Position numbers and translations under genes: made by a program
Notes under the pieces: model-generated
What the model was told of the DNA's origin: nothing
The model's input: only the letters and a program-made list of their open reading frames with translations
The model's database searches: none
NCBI GenBank assembly: GCA_030682835.1
Contig: JAUXNG010000035.1
Location: forward strand, 48,828 to 112,827
Direction: 5' to 3'
Length of the DNA: 64,000 bases
Source of the DNA: Hydrogenophaga sp.
GTDB lineage: Bacteria; Pseudomonadota; Gammaproteobacteria; Burkholderiales; Burkholderiaceae_C
Shown here: positions 34,847 to 43,306 of the stretch, in pieces
Position numbering within the stretch: position 1 is the first letter of the stretch
How the letters are laid out: every line of letters starts with the position of its first letter

Positions 34847-35202
34847 GTTGTTCGCCGTGCACCCAACCGCGACCTGCCGCCAGCCACCTTGGCGCGATGG
34901 CCGACCGCGCCGGCCTTCCTGAGCCGATTTCTGCCCCGGTAGAAAACAGCCCCCGACTCGAATCCGCCCATCGAACCCCAGGGGCAGCGCCCCGACGCCC
35001 GAGGCGATCCGCCGCGTGGTCGAACGCATCGGTCTGCCGGTGAGCAGGACCACTCCGGTGAGCGTCTCGACCTCTACTCGTGCGGCATCTGCGGCCGCCG
35101 GGGCCGGATCGGCGTCACAACCCGCCAACGGCACATGGCGCGCGGCGGCGGACATGCCTACACTCAGCAAACCCGACCTCCGGGCGTTTCCAAGGGGAGC
35201 GC
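34847..35202. other. 356-base stretch without a confident gene
   Basis: No promoter or RNA was recognised. On the plus strand two short frames around 34990-35160, joined only by a +/-1 shift near 35035, read as a TPEAIRRVVERIGLP piece and then a DLYSCGICGRRGR piece with a CxxC motif. This could be a decayed gene or chance. The ribosome site GGGGAG for the histidine kinase lies at the right end. Confidence 0.3.
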
Positions 35203-36906
35203 ATGCAGCCGACAGGGAGAAGCGTTGTCACAGGTATGCGGGTGACCCCGCAGGCGTGGGGCCGCGGGCACACGTTGTCGCGGGCCGACCTGCTGCGCCT
35301 CCTGTCCGTGGCCATGGCTTACGGCGCCACCGCCATGGCCGGACTCACCTACGCCGCTGTTGGCAGCACGGTGACCCTGATCTGGGCGCCCAGCGGCATT
35401 GCGCTGGCAGCGCTCCTGTTGCTGGGACTTCGCATGGCACCCGCTGTGGCGCTGGGCGCGCTGGCCGCCAACGCCTGGACCGGGGTGCCGCTGGCGGTGG
35501 CCGCGGGTATCGCGGCGGGGAACACCCTTGAAGCACTCGCGGCCGCATGGCTGCTGACCCACGTGGGCGACTTTCGGGCCGCCCTTGACCGCCGCCGCGA
35601 CGTGATGGCCCTGGTGGCGGTGGCCGCCCTGGGCAGCACCACGCTGAGTGCATCGGTCGGGGTGTTGTCGCTGTCGCTGGGCCATCTGCTGCCGGCCGGC
35701 GTGGCGCCGCAAGCGTGGGTGACATGGTGGCTGGGCGACATGATGGGCGTGCTGGTGGTGGCACCGGCGTTGCTGGTGTGGACGCGCCAGCCGAAACCGT
35801 CCCTGCCTGCTCCCCGGGCTGCGGAAGCCGCCGTGCTCGCCAGTGCCCTGATTCTCGTGAGCTACATGGTCTTCGGTGCGCCCGAGGTGGCGGGCCGGGG
35901 CTATTACCCGGCTGCCCTGGCCATCTTCCCCTTCGTGATCTGGGCGGCGCTGTCCTTCGGCCAGCTGGGTGCCTCGCTGCTGTCGGTGGTGGTCGCCGTG
36001 GGGGCGGTGTGGGGCACGATCCTGGGCACCGGCCCTTTCGTGGCTGACCACGCCGTCGACGCGCTCGCGAGGTGGTGCGTCTTCTCCATCGTCGTGTCCG
36101 TCACGGGCCTGCTGCTGGCCGCGTCGGTCATGGAGCAGCGGCGCGCCCAGTGCGAGCTGATGACATCGCACGCCGAGCTGGAACAGCAGGTGCAGGCGCG
36201 CACCCGCGCCCTGCTGGACGCCAATGCCGAGCTGCGCCACGAGATGGCCGAGAGACGGAAACTGGAGAGCGAAATCGTCCGGCTCGGCGAGGCGCAGCAG
36301 CAGGCCATCGGGCGCGAGCTGCACGACGGGCTGGGCCAGCACCTCACGAGCGCGGCGCTGCTGGCCGCTTCCTTGCAGCAGCGGCTGTCGTCCAGCGCCT
36401 CGCCCGAGGCCGCGGCCGCCGCTCGCCTCGTCGAACTGGCGAACGAAGCCGGCGCGCTGACCCGCTCCCTCTCGCACGGCCTGTATCCGGTTGCGTTCGA
36501 ATTCGGCGGCCTTCTGGCGGCCCTGGAGCGGCTCGCCGAGCACACCCAGGTGCCCGATGGCATGCGTTGCCACTTCCACGGCGACCCGGGGGCGCAGGTG
36601 CACGACAGCGCGGTGGCGCTGAACCTGTACCGCATTGCGCAGGAAGCGGTGCACAACGCGGTGAAATACAGCCGGGCGCAGCGCGTGCTGATCGAACTCG
36701 GGTGGTCGGGCACGCAGCACCGGCTGTGCATCAGCGATGACGGCGTCGGCTACCGCCCGGACCCCGGGGCGCACCAGGAGGGCCTGGGCCTGCACAGCAT
36801 GCGCTACCGCGCGCGGCTGCTGGGGTGCAGACTCAGCATCGAGGCACCGCCTTCGGGCGGCACCCGCGTCGTCGTCACCACCCCTGACCTCGGGAGCAGC
36901 ACATGA
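35203..36906 (+). CDS. MASE1-domain sensor histidine kinase (NarL-type partner)
   Basis: The 567-residue kinase has an N-terminal MASE1 membrane sensor (about 20-290, eight or so helices including TLIWAPSGIALAALLLLG). A coiled coil follows (about 315-360), then a HisKA_3 phosphoacceptor with H374 in GRELHDGLGQHLT and an HATPase domain with NLYRIAQEAVHNAVKYS, CISDDGVGY and EGLGLHSMRYRA. The start at 35203 has AGGGGAG upstream and loses only a disordered N-terminal stretch. It overlaps the response regulator gene by 4 bp. The signal is unknown. Confidence 0.88.
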   Translation: MQPTGRSVVTGMRVTPQAWGRGHTLSRADLLRLLSVAMAYGATAMAGLTYAAVGSTVTLIWAPSGIALAALLLLGLRMAPAVALGALAANAWTGVPLAVAAGIAAGNTLEALAAAWLLTHVGDFRAALDRRRDVMALVAVAALGSTTLSASVGVLSLSLGHLLPAGVAPQAWVTWWLGDMMGVLVVAPALLVWTRQPKPSLPAPRAAEAAVLASALILVSYMVFGAPEVAGRGYYPAALAIFPFVIWAALSFGQLGASLLSVVVAVGAVWGTILGTGPFVADHAVDALARWCVFSIVVSVTGLLLAASVMEQRRAQCELMTSHAELEQQVQARTRALLDANAELRHEMAERRKLESEIVRLGEAQQQAIGRELHDGLGQHLTSAALLAASLQQRLSSSASPEAAAAARLVELANEAGALTRSLSHGLYPVAFEFGGLLAALERLAEHTQVPDGMRCHFHGDPGAQVHDSAVALNLYRIAQEAVHNAVKYSRAQRVLIELGWSGTQHRLCISDDGVGYRPDPGAHQEGLGLHSMRYRARLLGCRLSIEAPPSGGTRVVVTTPDLGSST

Positions 36907-37673
36907 ACAGCCCTTTGCACACGCTTGCGCCCGACGCACCTGCCGCCAGCCTGGCGGTCCGGACCGGGGAAGCCAGGGCCCGGATCATGGTGGTCGACGA
37001 CCACCCCATCGTCCGCGAAGGCCTGCAGCAGTTCCTGGCGGCCCAGCCCGACCTCGACCTGTGCGGCGCCGCCGGTGACAGTGCCCAGGCACTGGCGCTG
37101 CTGCCCACCTGCAGGCCCGTGCTCGTGATCGTCGACATTGCGCTGAAGCAAGAGTCCGGACTGGACCTGATCAGGACCCTCCGGCGCGCCGAGCCTGCCG
37201 TCAAGCTGCTGGCGATGAGCCAGCACGACGAAAGCATCTTCGCCGAGCACGCCCTGCGCGCCGGGGCGGACGGATACCTGATGAAACAGGAGGCCACCAG
37301 CTGCATCCTGCTGGCCATCCGGCGCATTCTGGCGGGTGACGTGTATCTGAGCGACGCGATGCACCGCCAGTTGTCGCGGCGCGTGCTCGGGAACCGCGGT
37401 GTGCCCGGCGGCCCCATTGCGGGTCTCAGCGAGCGCGAGTTTGAAATCCTGCACCTGCTCGGGCTGGGCTTCGGAACCCGGCAGATCGCCCTGAAGCTCA
37501 ACCGCAGCATCAAGACCATCGAAACCCATCGCGCCAGCCTGAAGGAAAAACTGCAACTGGGCAACGGCAATGAACTGGTCCATTTCGCCGTTCAGATGAC
37601 CGCGCAGAGCGGCCTTCCACGAGCCGCGGCCCCACCGGCTGAGGGGGGCGGCTGTGATCCCCGCAAGGGCTAA
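36903..37673 (+). CDS. NarL/FixJ-type response regulator
   Basis: The 256-residue protein has a receiver domain (about 25-145) with acidic pair D32-D33, phospho-acceptor D78 (VIVDIAL) and a lysine in YLMKQEA. A LuxR-type helix-turn-helix follows, SEREFEILHLLGLGFGTRQIA, near 175-200, with KTIETHRASLKEKLQL. The C-terminal tail (after 240) is Pro/Gly-rich. It is translated with the upstream kinase, so the two should form one phosphorelay. Targets are not visible. Confidence 0.92.
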   Translation: MNSPLHTLAPDAPAASLAVRTGEARARIMVVDDHPIVREGLQQFLAAQPDLDLCGAAGDSAQALALLPTCRPVLVIVDIALKQESGLDLIRTLRRAEPAVKLLAMSQHDESIFAEHALRAGADGYLMKQEATSCILLAIRRILAGDVYLSDAMHRQLSRRVLGNRGVPGGPIAGLSEREFEILHLLGLGFGTRQIALKLNRSIKTIETHRASLKEKLQLGNGNELVHFAVQMTAQSGLPRAAAPPAEGGGCDPRKG

Positions 37674-37853
37674 TGGAATGCACTAGACGAATTTGGGGTT
37701 CTGGCTGAGGCGTAAACCGGAAGCCGCCTGACCCGCCCAAACGTGCGAAACGGCACACTTGTCCACACAAAACACGCTCTTTCCGCCGTTCCCGGCTGCA
37801 CATGCCGACCGCCCACCCCGCGTGACGGCCCATGTGAAGCGGAGGCGGCGGCC

Positions 37854-38246
37854 ATGAGCCAAGGGAGCCCTGCGGTTGCGCTGGCCAGCCCCCCGGGGGA
37901 CGCGCGCAGCAGGGGTGTGGAGCAAGCAATCAGCGGGAGCGCGACGGTGAGCCACATCCTCCCCCTGCAGGAACTGTTCGGATGGAGCGCCGCGGTGCTC
38001 ACTTTGCTGGCGTTCTCCTGCACCAACATCATCCGGCTGCGCTACGTGGCTCTCGCGGCGAATGCCGCCTTCATCACCTACGGGCTGACCGCCGAACTGT
38101 GGCCTGTGCTGGTGCTGCATTCGGTGCTGGTGCCCATCAACCTGTGGCGCCTGCTGCAGACCCGGCGCTCCCGCGCGCCGGGTCCGGTGCGGATGCCGGG
38201 GTTCAGCCCGGCACAGCTCGTCGGCAAGCCCGATAAACATGCCTGA
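37854..38246 (+). CDS. Small membrane protein, YgjV-like
   Basis: The 130-residue protein has three hydrophobic helices between about 35 and 105 (LFGWSAAVLTLLAFSCTNII, YVALAANAAFITYGLTAEL, VLHSVLVPINLWRLLQ) in the arrangement of the YgjV/CBU_0592 family of unknown role. The start is an ATG with GGAGG upstream; the hydrophilic first 30 residues are poorly conserved in kind, and a GTG at 37947 is an alternative. It overlaps the next gene by 8 bp. Confidence 0.75.
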   Translation: MSQGSPAVALASPPGDARSRGVEQAISGSATVSHILPLQELFGWSAAVLTLLAFSCTNIIRLRYVALAANAAFITYGLTAELWPVLVLHSVLVPINLWRLLQTRRSRAPGPVRMPGFSPAQLVGKPDKHA

Positions 38247-38862
38247 GGGCGCCCGCCACCGGCGGCGCGCGGGCGCGCGCTGGCTGGGCTCTGCGGCCCT
38301 GGCGGCGGTGGCCGGCTCCTTGCCCGCGGGCGGCCCGCCCACACCAGCCACTGCCGGCGTGACCATCGCAGCCCGTGCCCTTTCGTACCCGACCCGGCCG
38401 GCCTTCGACGCGCCGGCGGTGCTGGACATGCGTGAGTTCGCCCTGAATGCCCTGCTGGCCCCGCTCATCGACGAGTCCGTTCCGGGTCGCTGGACCGACG
38501 TGGGGTTGGACTATTTCTGCGACCCCGGCACCCGGGTGCTGGTCGATGGCCAGCCACTGGTGGTGGGCAGCCGGGTGCCCGCCGCTCCGTTCACGGTCCG
38601 CTGGGACATGGGCCGGTGCCAGCCCCTGGGAGCCGGGATTGAGCTCTCGGGCCGCGTGGACCTGCTGGTAACGCACGAGAGCGGCGGCCTGCGCGCCGTG
38701 GTGGTGCCGCACGACTGGCGGCTCGACAGTCCCGAAGGCCGGTTCCGCCTGCGCGGCCCCTTCACCGCGACGCTGTCATTCTGGGTGCCGGGCCACGCCT
38801 CGGCGGAACGTCAGCCGCCGCCGATCCGCCGCGCTTCGACCTCGAACGGGTTGTCCCGATAG
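38239..38862 (+). CDS. Exported protein of unknown function
   Basis: I do not recognise the family. The 207-residue product has a Tat/Sec-like N-terminus (basic RHRRRAGARWLG then ALAAVAGSLPAGG). A likely beta-rich body follows with phrases such as YFCDPGTRVLVDGQPLVVG, GAGIELSGRVDLLV and RGPFTATLSFWVPG. It starts within the end of the YgjV-like gene and its 3' end overlaps the convergent small protein gene by 52 bp. Codon use looks like that of its neighbours. The reading frame is plausible but the function is open. Confidence 0.6.
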   Translation: MPEGARHRRRAGARWLGSAALAAVAGSLPAGGPPTPATAGVTIAARALSYPTRPAFDAPAVLDMREFALNALLAPLIDESVPGRWTDVGLDYFCDPGTRVLVDGQPLVVGSRVPAAPFTVRWDMGRCQPLGAGIELSGRVDLLVTHESGGLRAVVVPHDWRLDSPEGRFRLRGPFTATLSFWVPGHASAERQPPPIRRASTSNGLSR

Positions 38863-39197
38863 GCGTGCCGCCCACGCGCCCATTGCCAGGCACCCGCCAG
38901 CAGGTAGGCGGGCAGGAACAGCGGTCCCCAGCGTTCGCACTGACGCACATGGGTGTGTTCGTGGGCGCGCAGACGCTCCAGGTCTTGCGGGCTCACGCCC
39001 AGTACCACGTGGCCGAAGGTGATGGCTGTGAAGGGCAGGCGCCAGCGGCTGGCTGGCCGGGTCTTGCCCCCAGCGGGCGGATGCTGATTGAGAGCCACCT
39101 CGAGCACACCGTCCACGCGGCGCAGTCGTGCACCGGCCAGCATGAAGCCCAGGGCCAGAAACAGGCCAACCAAAGAGTTGGGTGAGGCCCAGAGCAC
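38811..39197 (-). CDS. Small membrane-associated HExxH protein of unknown function
   Basis: The product of about 128 residues has an N-terminal hydrophobic helix (SLVGLFLALGFMLAGA), then FTAITFGHVVLGV, and an HEHTH motif in AHEHTHVRQCERWG, followed by a hydrophobic LFLPAYLLAGAWQWA and ending DNPFEVEARR. The HExxH suggests a zinc metallopeptidase-like site. The start is a GTG (39197) without a clear ribosome site; an uncertain choice. It runs convergent with the exported-protein gene and overlaps its end. Confidence 0.6.
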   Translation of the reverse strand: MLWASPNSLVGLFLALGFMLAGARLRRVDGVLEVALNQHPPAGGKTRPASRWRLPFTAITFGHVVLGVSPQDLERLRAHEHTHVRQCERWGPLFLPAYLLAGAWQWARGRHAYRDNPFEVEARRIGGG

Positions 39198-39230
39198 GCG
39201 GGCCCAACGCGCCCAGGAAATGCGTCGCGG

Positions 39231-39256
39231 GGGCTTCGCCAGGCTCAGCCCGAACG
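39231..39256. repeat. Single half of the GGCTTCG-CAGGCTCAGCCCGAAC repeat
   Basis: GGGCTTCGCC then AGGCTCAGCCCGAACG closely matches the half-site found as inverted pairs at 42353-42450 and 47101-47172. Here only one arm is seen, just upstream of the small HExxH gene. Confidence 0.65.
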
Positions 39257-39274
39257 TGGTGGTGGGCGGGCGTC

Positions 39275-39757
39275 TCAAGAAACGATGTAGGCGCCCGACC
39301 CCGTGGAGAGCAGCTTGCCGTCTGGGCCGAAGAATTCCATGCGGGTGGACGCCACGCGTGAGCCCAGGCGCATGACTTCGGCGCGCAGTTCGAAGTGGGC
39401 GCCGATGCCGGGGCGCAGGTAGTCGATGCGCAGGTCGATGGTGCCGAGCTTGGCGAAGCGGTGCAGGCGCTGCTCGGGCAGCTCGTCCATGTGGCGCGCG
39501 CCGATGGCGGCCATGCACGCCAGACCGCCCATGGCGTCGAGCCCGGCGCTGATGACGCCGCCGTGGATGCGGTTGTAGCTGAAGTGGCCCACCAGTTCGG
39601 GTTTCATGTCGATGCGGGCGGTGACGCGCTCGGGGAGCAGGCTGGTGATCTTCAGACCGAGCACCTGGTTGAAGACGATTTTTTCTTCGAAGATGGCTTT
39701 CAGGCCGTTGACGAACGCGGGTTCGAATTCGGGGGGCAGGGTGGTGGCTTTGATCAT
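39275..39757 (-). CDS. Hot-dog-fold thioesterase (PaaI-like)
   Basis: The 160-residue protein has the thioesterase pattern HFSYNRIHGGVISAGLDAMGGLA (about 58-80) and DLRIDYLRPGIG near 110-121, followed by ASTRMEFFGPDGKLLSTGSG. It probably hydrolyses an acyl-CoA. It lies 56 bp after the acyl-CoA dehydrogenase gene, last in the minus-strand cluster, so it may relieve CoA ester build-up in that pathway. The start at 39757 is the first methionine of the conserved part (MIKATTLPPEF). Confidence 0.85.
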   Translation of the reverse strand: MIKATTLPPEFEPAFVNGLKAIFEEKIVFNQVLGLKITSLLPERVTARIDMKPELVGHFSYNRIHGGVISAGLDAMGGLACMAAIGARHMDELPEQRLHRFAKLGTIDLRIDYLRPGIGAHFELRAEVMRLGSRVASTRMEFFGPDGKLLSTGSGAYIVS

Positions 39758-39813
39758 GGCTGCATTGTGTGGGATGGGCCGGCGCTGGCGGGCGAGCACG
39801 GGTCGCGGGCGGC

Positions 39814-40977
39814 TCAGCCGATGGCGAGCTGGCGGGCGGCGAGTTCTTTCATGATTTCTTCGGCGCCGCCGCCGATCATCATGACCTTGACTTCGCGGTA
39901 CACGCGCTCGCTCACGGTTCCGCGCATGTAGCCCATGCCGCCGAGTATCTGCACGGCGGCGTCGGCGCAGAACTGCATGGCCTGCGTGGCGTGGTTCTTC
40001 AGCAGGCAGACCTGCGCCACCCATTCCGGCCCCTCGTCGCCGGCATCCGCCCGCGCGCCCAACGCGTCCACCCAGGCCTGGGTGGAGTCGATGCGCATGC
40101 GCATGTCCATGAGCTTGTGGCGGATCACCTGGTGTTCGATGAGCGCGGCGCCGAAGGTGCGGCGCTGCTGCGCCCAGGCCAGGGCTTCGTCATAGCAGGC
40201 TTCGGCAAAGCCGAGCGCCATGGCCGACAAAGCGAGGCGCTCACCGTTGAAGTTGCCCATGATGATGCGAAAGCCGCCGCCCTCCTCGCCCAGGCGGTTG
40301 GCCACGGGCACGCGCACACCGTCAAAGCGCAGATGCGCGGTGTCGGAGCAGTGCCAGCCCATCTTTTGCAGCGGCGTGCGCGACAGGCCCGGCGCATGGC
40401 CCGGCACCACCAGCATGGAGATGCCGCTGGCGCCTTGCGACGGCCCGGTGCGCACGGCCAGGGTAATCCAGTCGGCGCGCATGCCCGAGGTGATGAAGAC
40501 CTTTTCGCCGTCGATCACGTAGTGCTCGCCCTCGCGGCGGGCGGTGGTGCGCAACGCCGCCACGTCGGAGCCGCCGCCGGGCTCGGTGATGCCCAGCGCG
40601 GCAATGGCTTCGCCGCGCAGCACGGGTGGAATCACCTTCGCCTGCAGCTCGGCACTGCCGTGGGCCAGCACCGGCGGCAGGCCGATGTTGTGCGAGAACA
40701 GGCTCGCCATCACGCCGCCGCTGCCACCCCAGCGCGCCAGCGCCTGCGACATGGCGTTGCGCAGCGACCAGGGCGCGGGCGTGCCGCCCAGCGCCTCGGG
40801 GTAGCCCAGGCCGAGCAGCCCGAGATCGGCAGCTTCGCGGTAGAGGCTGCGCGGGATTTCGCCGGCCTCGTCCCACGCGCTCACCTGCGGTGCAACCACG
40901 TGTGTGACGAAGCGCTGCACGGTGTCGAGCAGGGCGCGACGGTCGGCAGCGGTGAGGGCCTGGGCGTCGGGTTGCAT
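39814..40977 (-). CDS. Acyl-CoA dehydrogenase
   Basis: The 387-residue flavoprotein has the usual three domains: N-terminal helices (about 10-120), a beta domain with ALGITEPGGGSDVAALRT (about 130-147) and GEKVFITSGMRADW, and a C-terminal helical bundle with RTFGAALIEHQVIRHKLMDM and GGMGYMRG near 345. The catalytic Glu cannot be assigned by eye. It oxidises an acyl-CoA to its enoyl form and passes electrons to ETF. It follows the biotin carboxylase gene (52-bp gap) and is the second dehydrogenase of the cluster. Confidence 0.9.
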   Translation of the reverse strand: MQPDAQALTAADRRALLDTVQRFVTHVVAPQVSAWDEAGEIPRSLYREAADLGLLGLGYPEALGGTPAPWSLRNAMSQALARWGGSGGVMASLFSHNIGLPPVLAHGSAELQAKVIPPVLRGEAIAALGITEPGGGSDVAALRTTARREGEHYVIDGEKVFITSGMRADWITLAVRTGPSQGASGISMLVVPGHAPGLSRTPLQKMGWHCSDTAHLRFDGVRVPVANRLGEEGGGFRIIMGNFNGERLALSAMALGFAEACYDEALAWAQQRRTFGAALIEHQVIRHKLMDMRMRIDSTQAWVDALGARADAGDEGPEWVAQVCLLKNHATQAMQFCADAAVQILGGMGYMRGTVSERVYREVKVMMIGGGAEEIMKELAARQLAIG

Positions 40978-41029
40978 CTTCGTGGCTCCGTCGGGGAATG
41001 GGTTCGGCAAACGGTGTGCTGCGAGCCGT

Positions 41030-43306
41030 TCAGGGCGCGAAGCTGAGCAGCAGCTGCCCCGGCGCCACCTGCTGGCCCACCGCAACGTCGATTGAGGCCA
41101 CCGTGGCGTCGCGCGGGGCGCTCAAGGTGTGTTCCAGCTTCATGGACTCAATGACCAGCAGCGGCGCACCGCGTTGCACGGCGTCGCCTTCGCGGGCGTG
41201 CACCGCCACCAGTTTGCCGTTGAAGGGCGCACGCAACCCGGCGGCGGCCTGCCCGGCACCGGCGCGGCGGGCCGGCTGGTGGCTGAGGTCGTCCACCCAC
41301 AGATCGGTCGCCCCGTTAGCGTCACCGCCCTGCAGCTGCACATGCCAGCGCTGCGCGCCCACCTGCACGGCCCGGGCGGACCAGCGCACGCCGTCCAGAG
41401 TGACGGCCATTTCACCCGATGCGTCGCGCTGCACCGTGGCGGCGTGCGGGCTGTCGCCGCGCAGCACGCGCAGCTGGCCGCCACCGAGTTCCTGCACCAA
41501 GGCGTCCAGCACCTGCCCGTCCAGCGCCATGCGCAGCGGGCGCGCGAAGGGCAGCGCAAGCGTGGCGGCGGCGGGGGCCTGAGCGTGCTGAACAGCCAGC
41601 AAAGCAAGCAGCGCGGCGGGCTGTGACGGCGCCGCCGCGTTCGCCAGCCCGGCTCGCAGCGCATCCCCCTGCTCAGCCAGGAAGAAAATGCGCGCCTCAC
41701 CGGCGCGAAACACCGGGTGGCGCAGGCAGGCGGCGAGAAAGGCGCGGTTGGTGGGCAGGCCGAGCACCTGCGTCGCGTCCAGCGCGTGCGCCAGGCGGTC
41801 GACGGCCTGTTCGCGGCTGGGCGCGTGCGCGATGAGCTTGCCCAGCATGGCGTCGTAATGCGGCGTGACGGTGGTGCCGGTTTCCAGCGCATGGTCGAAA
41901 CGAAGCCCTGGTGCCTGATGGTCGGGCGGCTGAAAGTGCAGCACACGACCCGTGTGGGGCGTGTGGTTCACGTCTTCGGCACACAAGCGCACCTCGATGG
42001 CGTGGCCGTTCAGCTGCACCTGGTCTTGCGTGAGCGGCAGCGCCTCGCCCCGGGCGATGCGGATCTGCCACTCGACCAGATCGAGCCCGGTGAGCATCTC
42101 GGTGACGGGGTGCTCCACCTGCAGGCGGGTGTTCATCTCCATCAGGAAGAAGGAAGCCCCCACGCTCTCCACTGCGTGTGGTTCGCTGCCCCCCACGGGG
42201 GCTGAGCTTGCTTGGGGCGGCCCGGCGCTGCGCTCGGAAGCCCCCACGCTCCCCACTGCGTGTGGTTCGCTGCCCCCCACGGGGGCTGAGCTTGCTTGGG
42301 GCGGCCCGGCGCTGCGCTCGGAAGCCCCCACGCTCCCCCTGTCTACGCCCATCCGTTCGGGCTGAGCCTGTCGAAGCCCAGCACTTGAAGGCAGGTTCGA
42401 TCGCTCATCCCGCGATTGTCCGAGGGCTTCGACAAGCTCAGCCCGAACGGGGATTGGCTCGGCCCGCGGATCGTCCAGCAAGAACTCCACCGTGCCGGCC
42501 CCCACATAGCCCGCCGCCTGCGCAAGAGCCACAGCACAACGGCCCAGCTCGGCGCGCAGTACCGGGGACACGGCCGGGCTGGGCGCTTCTTCGATGATTT
42601 TCTGGTGGCGGCGCTGCACCGAGCAGTCGCGCTCGCCCAGGTGGATGCAATGGCCGTGCGCGTCAGCAAAGATTTGCACCTCCACATGGCGCGGGCGCAG
42701 CAGGGCGCGTTCGATCAGCAGGTCGCCATTGCCAAAGCTGGCCAGGGCTTCGGAGCGGGCGCTGTGCAGGGCGGGCAGCAGCTGCTCGACGCTTTGCACC
42801 AGGCGCATGCCGCGCCCGCCACCACCGGCCACGGCTTTCACCATGAGCGGGAATCCGATCCGCTCGGCCTCGGCCACGAACACCGCGTCGTCCTGTTCTG
42901 CACCGCTGTAGCCGGGCAGGCAGGGCACACCTTGCGCATGGGCCAGCGCCTTGGCGGCGGACTTGCTGCCGAGCGCGCGGATGGCGGCAGCCGGTGGCCC
43001 GACCCAGACCAGCCCGGCGTCTGCCACGGCCTGGGCGAAGTCGGCGTTTTCGCTCAGGAATCCGTAGCCCGGGTGCACCGCGTCGGCGCCCGTGGCCTGC
43101 GCTGCGAGCAGCAACCGGTCCACACGCAGGTAGGAGTCGGCCGAGCTGAGGCCGCCCAGCGCAAAAGCGGTGGTGGCCTCGCGCACATGCAGCGCGTCGC
43201 GGTCGGCGTCGGAGTACACGGCCACGGTGTCGATGCCCATGGCATGGGCGGTGCGGATGACGCGGCGGGCGATCTCGCCGCGGTTGGCGATGAGCAGGCG
43301 CTTCAT
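41030..43306 (-). CDS. Biotin carboxylase/BCCP alpha subunit of an acyl-CoA carboxylase (AtuF/LiuD-like) with a large in-frame insertion
   Basis: The 758-residue chain has the biotin carboxylase domains (MKRLLIANRGEIARR, the ATP-loop GGGGRGMR at 161-168, and QRRHQKIIEEAPSP at 231-244), then EMNTRLQVEHPVTEM near 390-404, and a C-terminal biotin domain with K723 in IESMKLEH. It would carboxylate biotin for a methylcrotonyl- or geranyl-type CoA carboxylase. Between VEFLLDDP and FFLMEMN, where homologues have only a tight turn, about 105 residues (281-385) of repeat-derived sequence are inserted. Without them the protein would be about 653 residues, normal for the family. The gene starts in the end of the hydratase gene (ATGA). 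Confidence 0.9.
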   Translation of the reverse strand: MKRLLIANRGEIARRVIRTAHAMGIDTVAVYSDADRDALHVREATTAFALGGLSSADSYLRVDRLLLAAQATGADAVHPGYGFLSENADFAQAVADAGLVWVGPPAAAIRALGSKSAAKALAHAQGVPCLPGYSGAEQDDAVFVAEAERIGFPLMVKAVAGGGGRGMRLVQSVEQLLPALHSARSEALASFGNGDLLIERALLRPRHVEVQIFADAHGHCIHLGERDCSVQRRHQKIIEEAPSPAVSPVLRAELGRCAVALAQAAGYVGAGTVEFLLDDPRAEPIPVRAELVEALGQSRDERSNLPSSAGLRQAQPERMGVDRGSVGASERSAGPPQASSAPVGGSEPHAVGSVGASERSAGPPQASSAPVGGSEPHAVESVGASFFLMEMNTRLQVEHPVTEMLTGLDLVEWQIRIARGEALPLTQDQVQLNGHAIEVRLCAEDVNHTPHTGRVLHFQPPDHQAPGLRFDHALETGTTVTPHYDAMLGKLIAHAPSREQAVDRLAHALDATQVLGLPTNRAFLAACLRHPVFRAGEARIFFLAEQGDALRAGLANAAAPSQPAALLALLAVQHAQAPAAATLALPFARPLRMALDGQVLDALVQELGGGQLRVLRGDSPHAATVQRDASGEMAVTLDGVRWSARAVQVGAQRWHVQLQGGDANGATDLWVDDLSHQPARRAGAGQAAAGLRAPFNGKLVAVHAREGDAVQRGAPLLVIESMKLEHTLSAPRDATVASIDVAVGQQVAPGQLLLSFAP
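42152..42466. repeat. Composite repeat insertion inside the biotin carboxylase gene
   Basis: An 84-bp unit is present in two tandem copies (42152-42235 and 42236-42319) with a partial third to about 42343. Then comes an inverted pair of the CCGTTCGGGCTGAGCCTG-type half (42353-42379 and 42424-42450). All lengths preserve the reading frame on the minus strand, giving the 28-residue repeat beginning SVGASERSAGPPQASS. Confidence 0.85.

Noticed and set aside
34965..34980. CGACTCGAATCC as a tRNA T-arm
   Set aside because: No acceptor stem, anticodon arm or CCA-side pairing around it.
42152..42343. 84-bp tandem units considered as a CRISPR or as a misassembly
   Set aside because: No spacers, so not CRISPR. 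Misassembly is not excluded, but exact frame keeping makes a real insertion more likely; kept as a finding.
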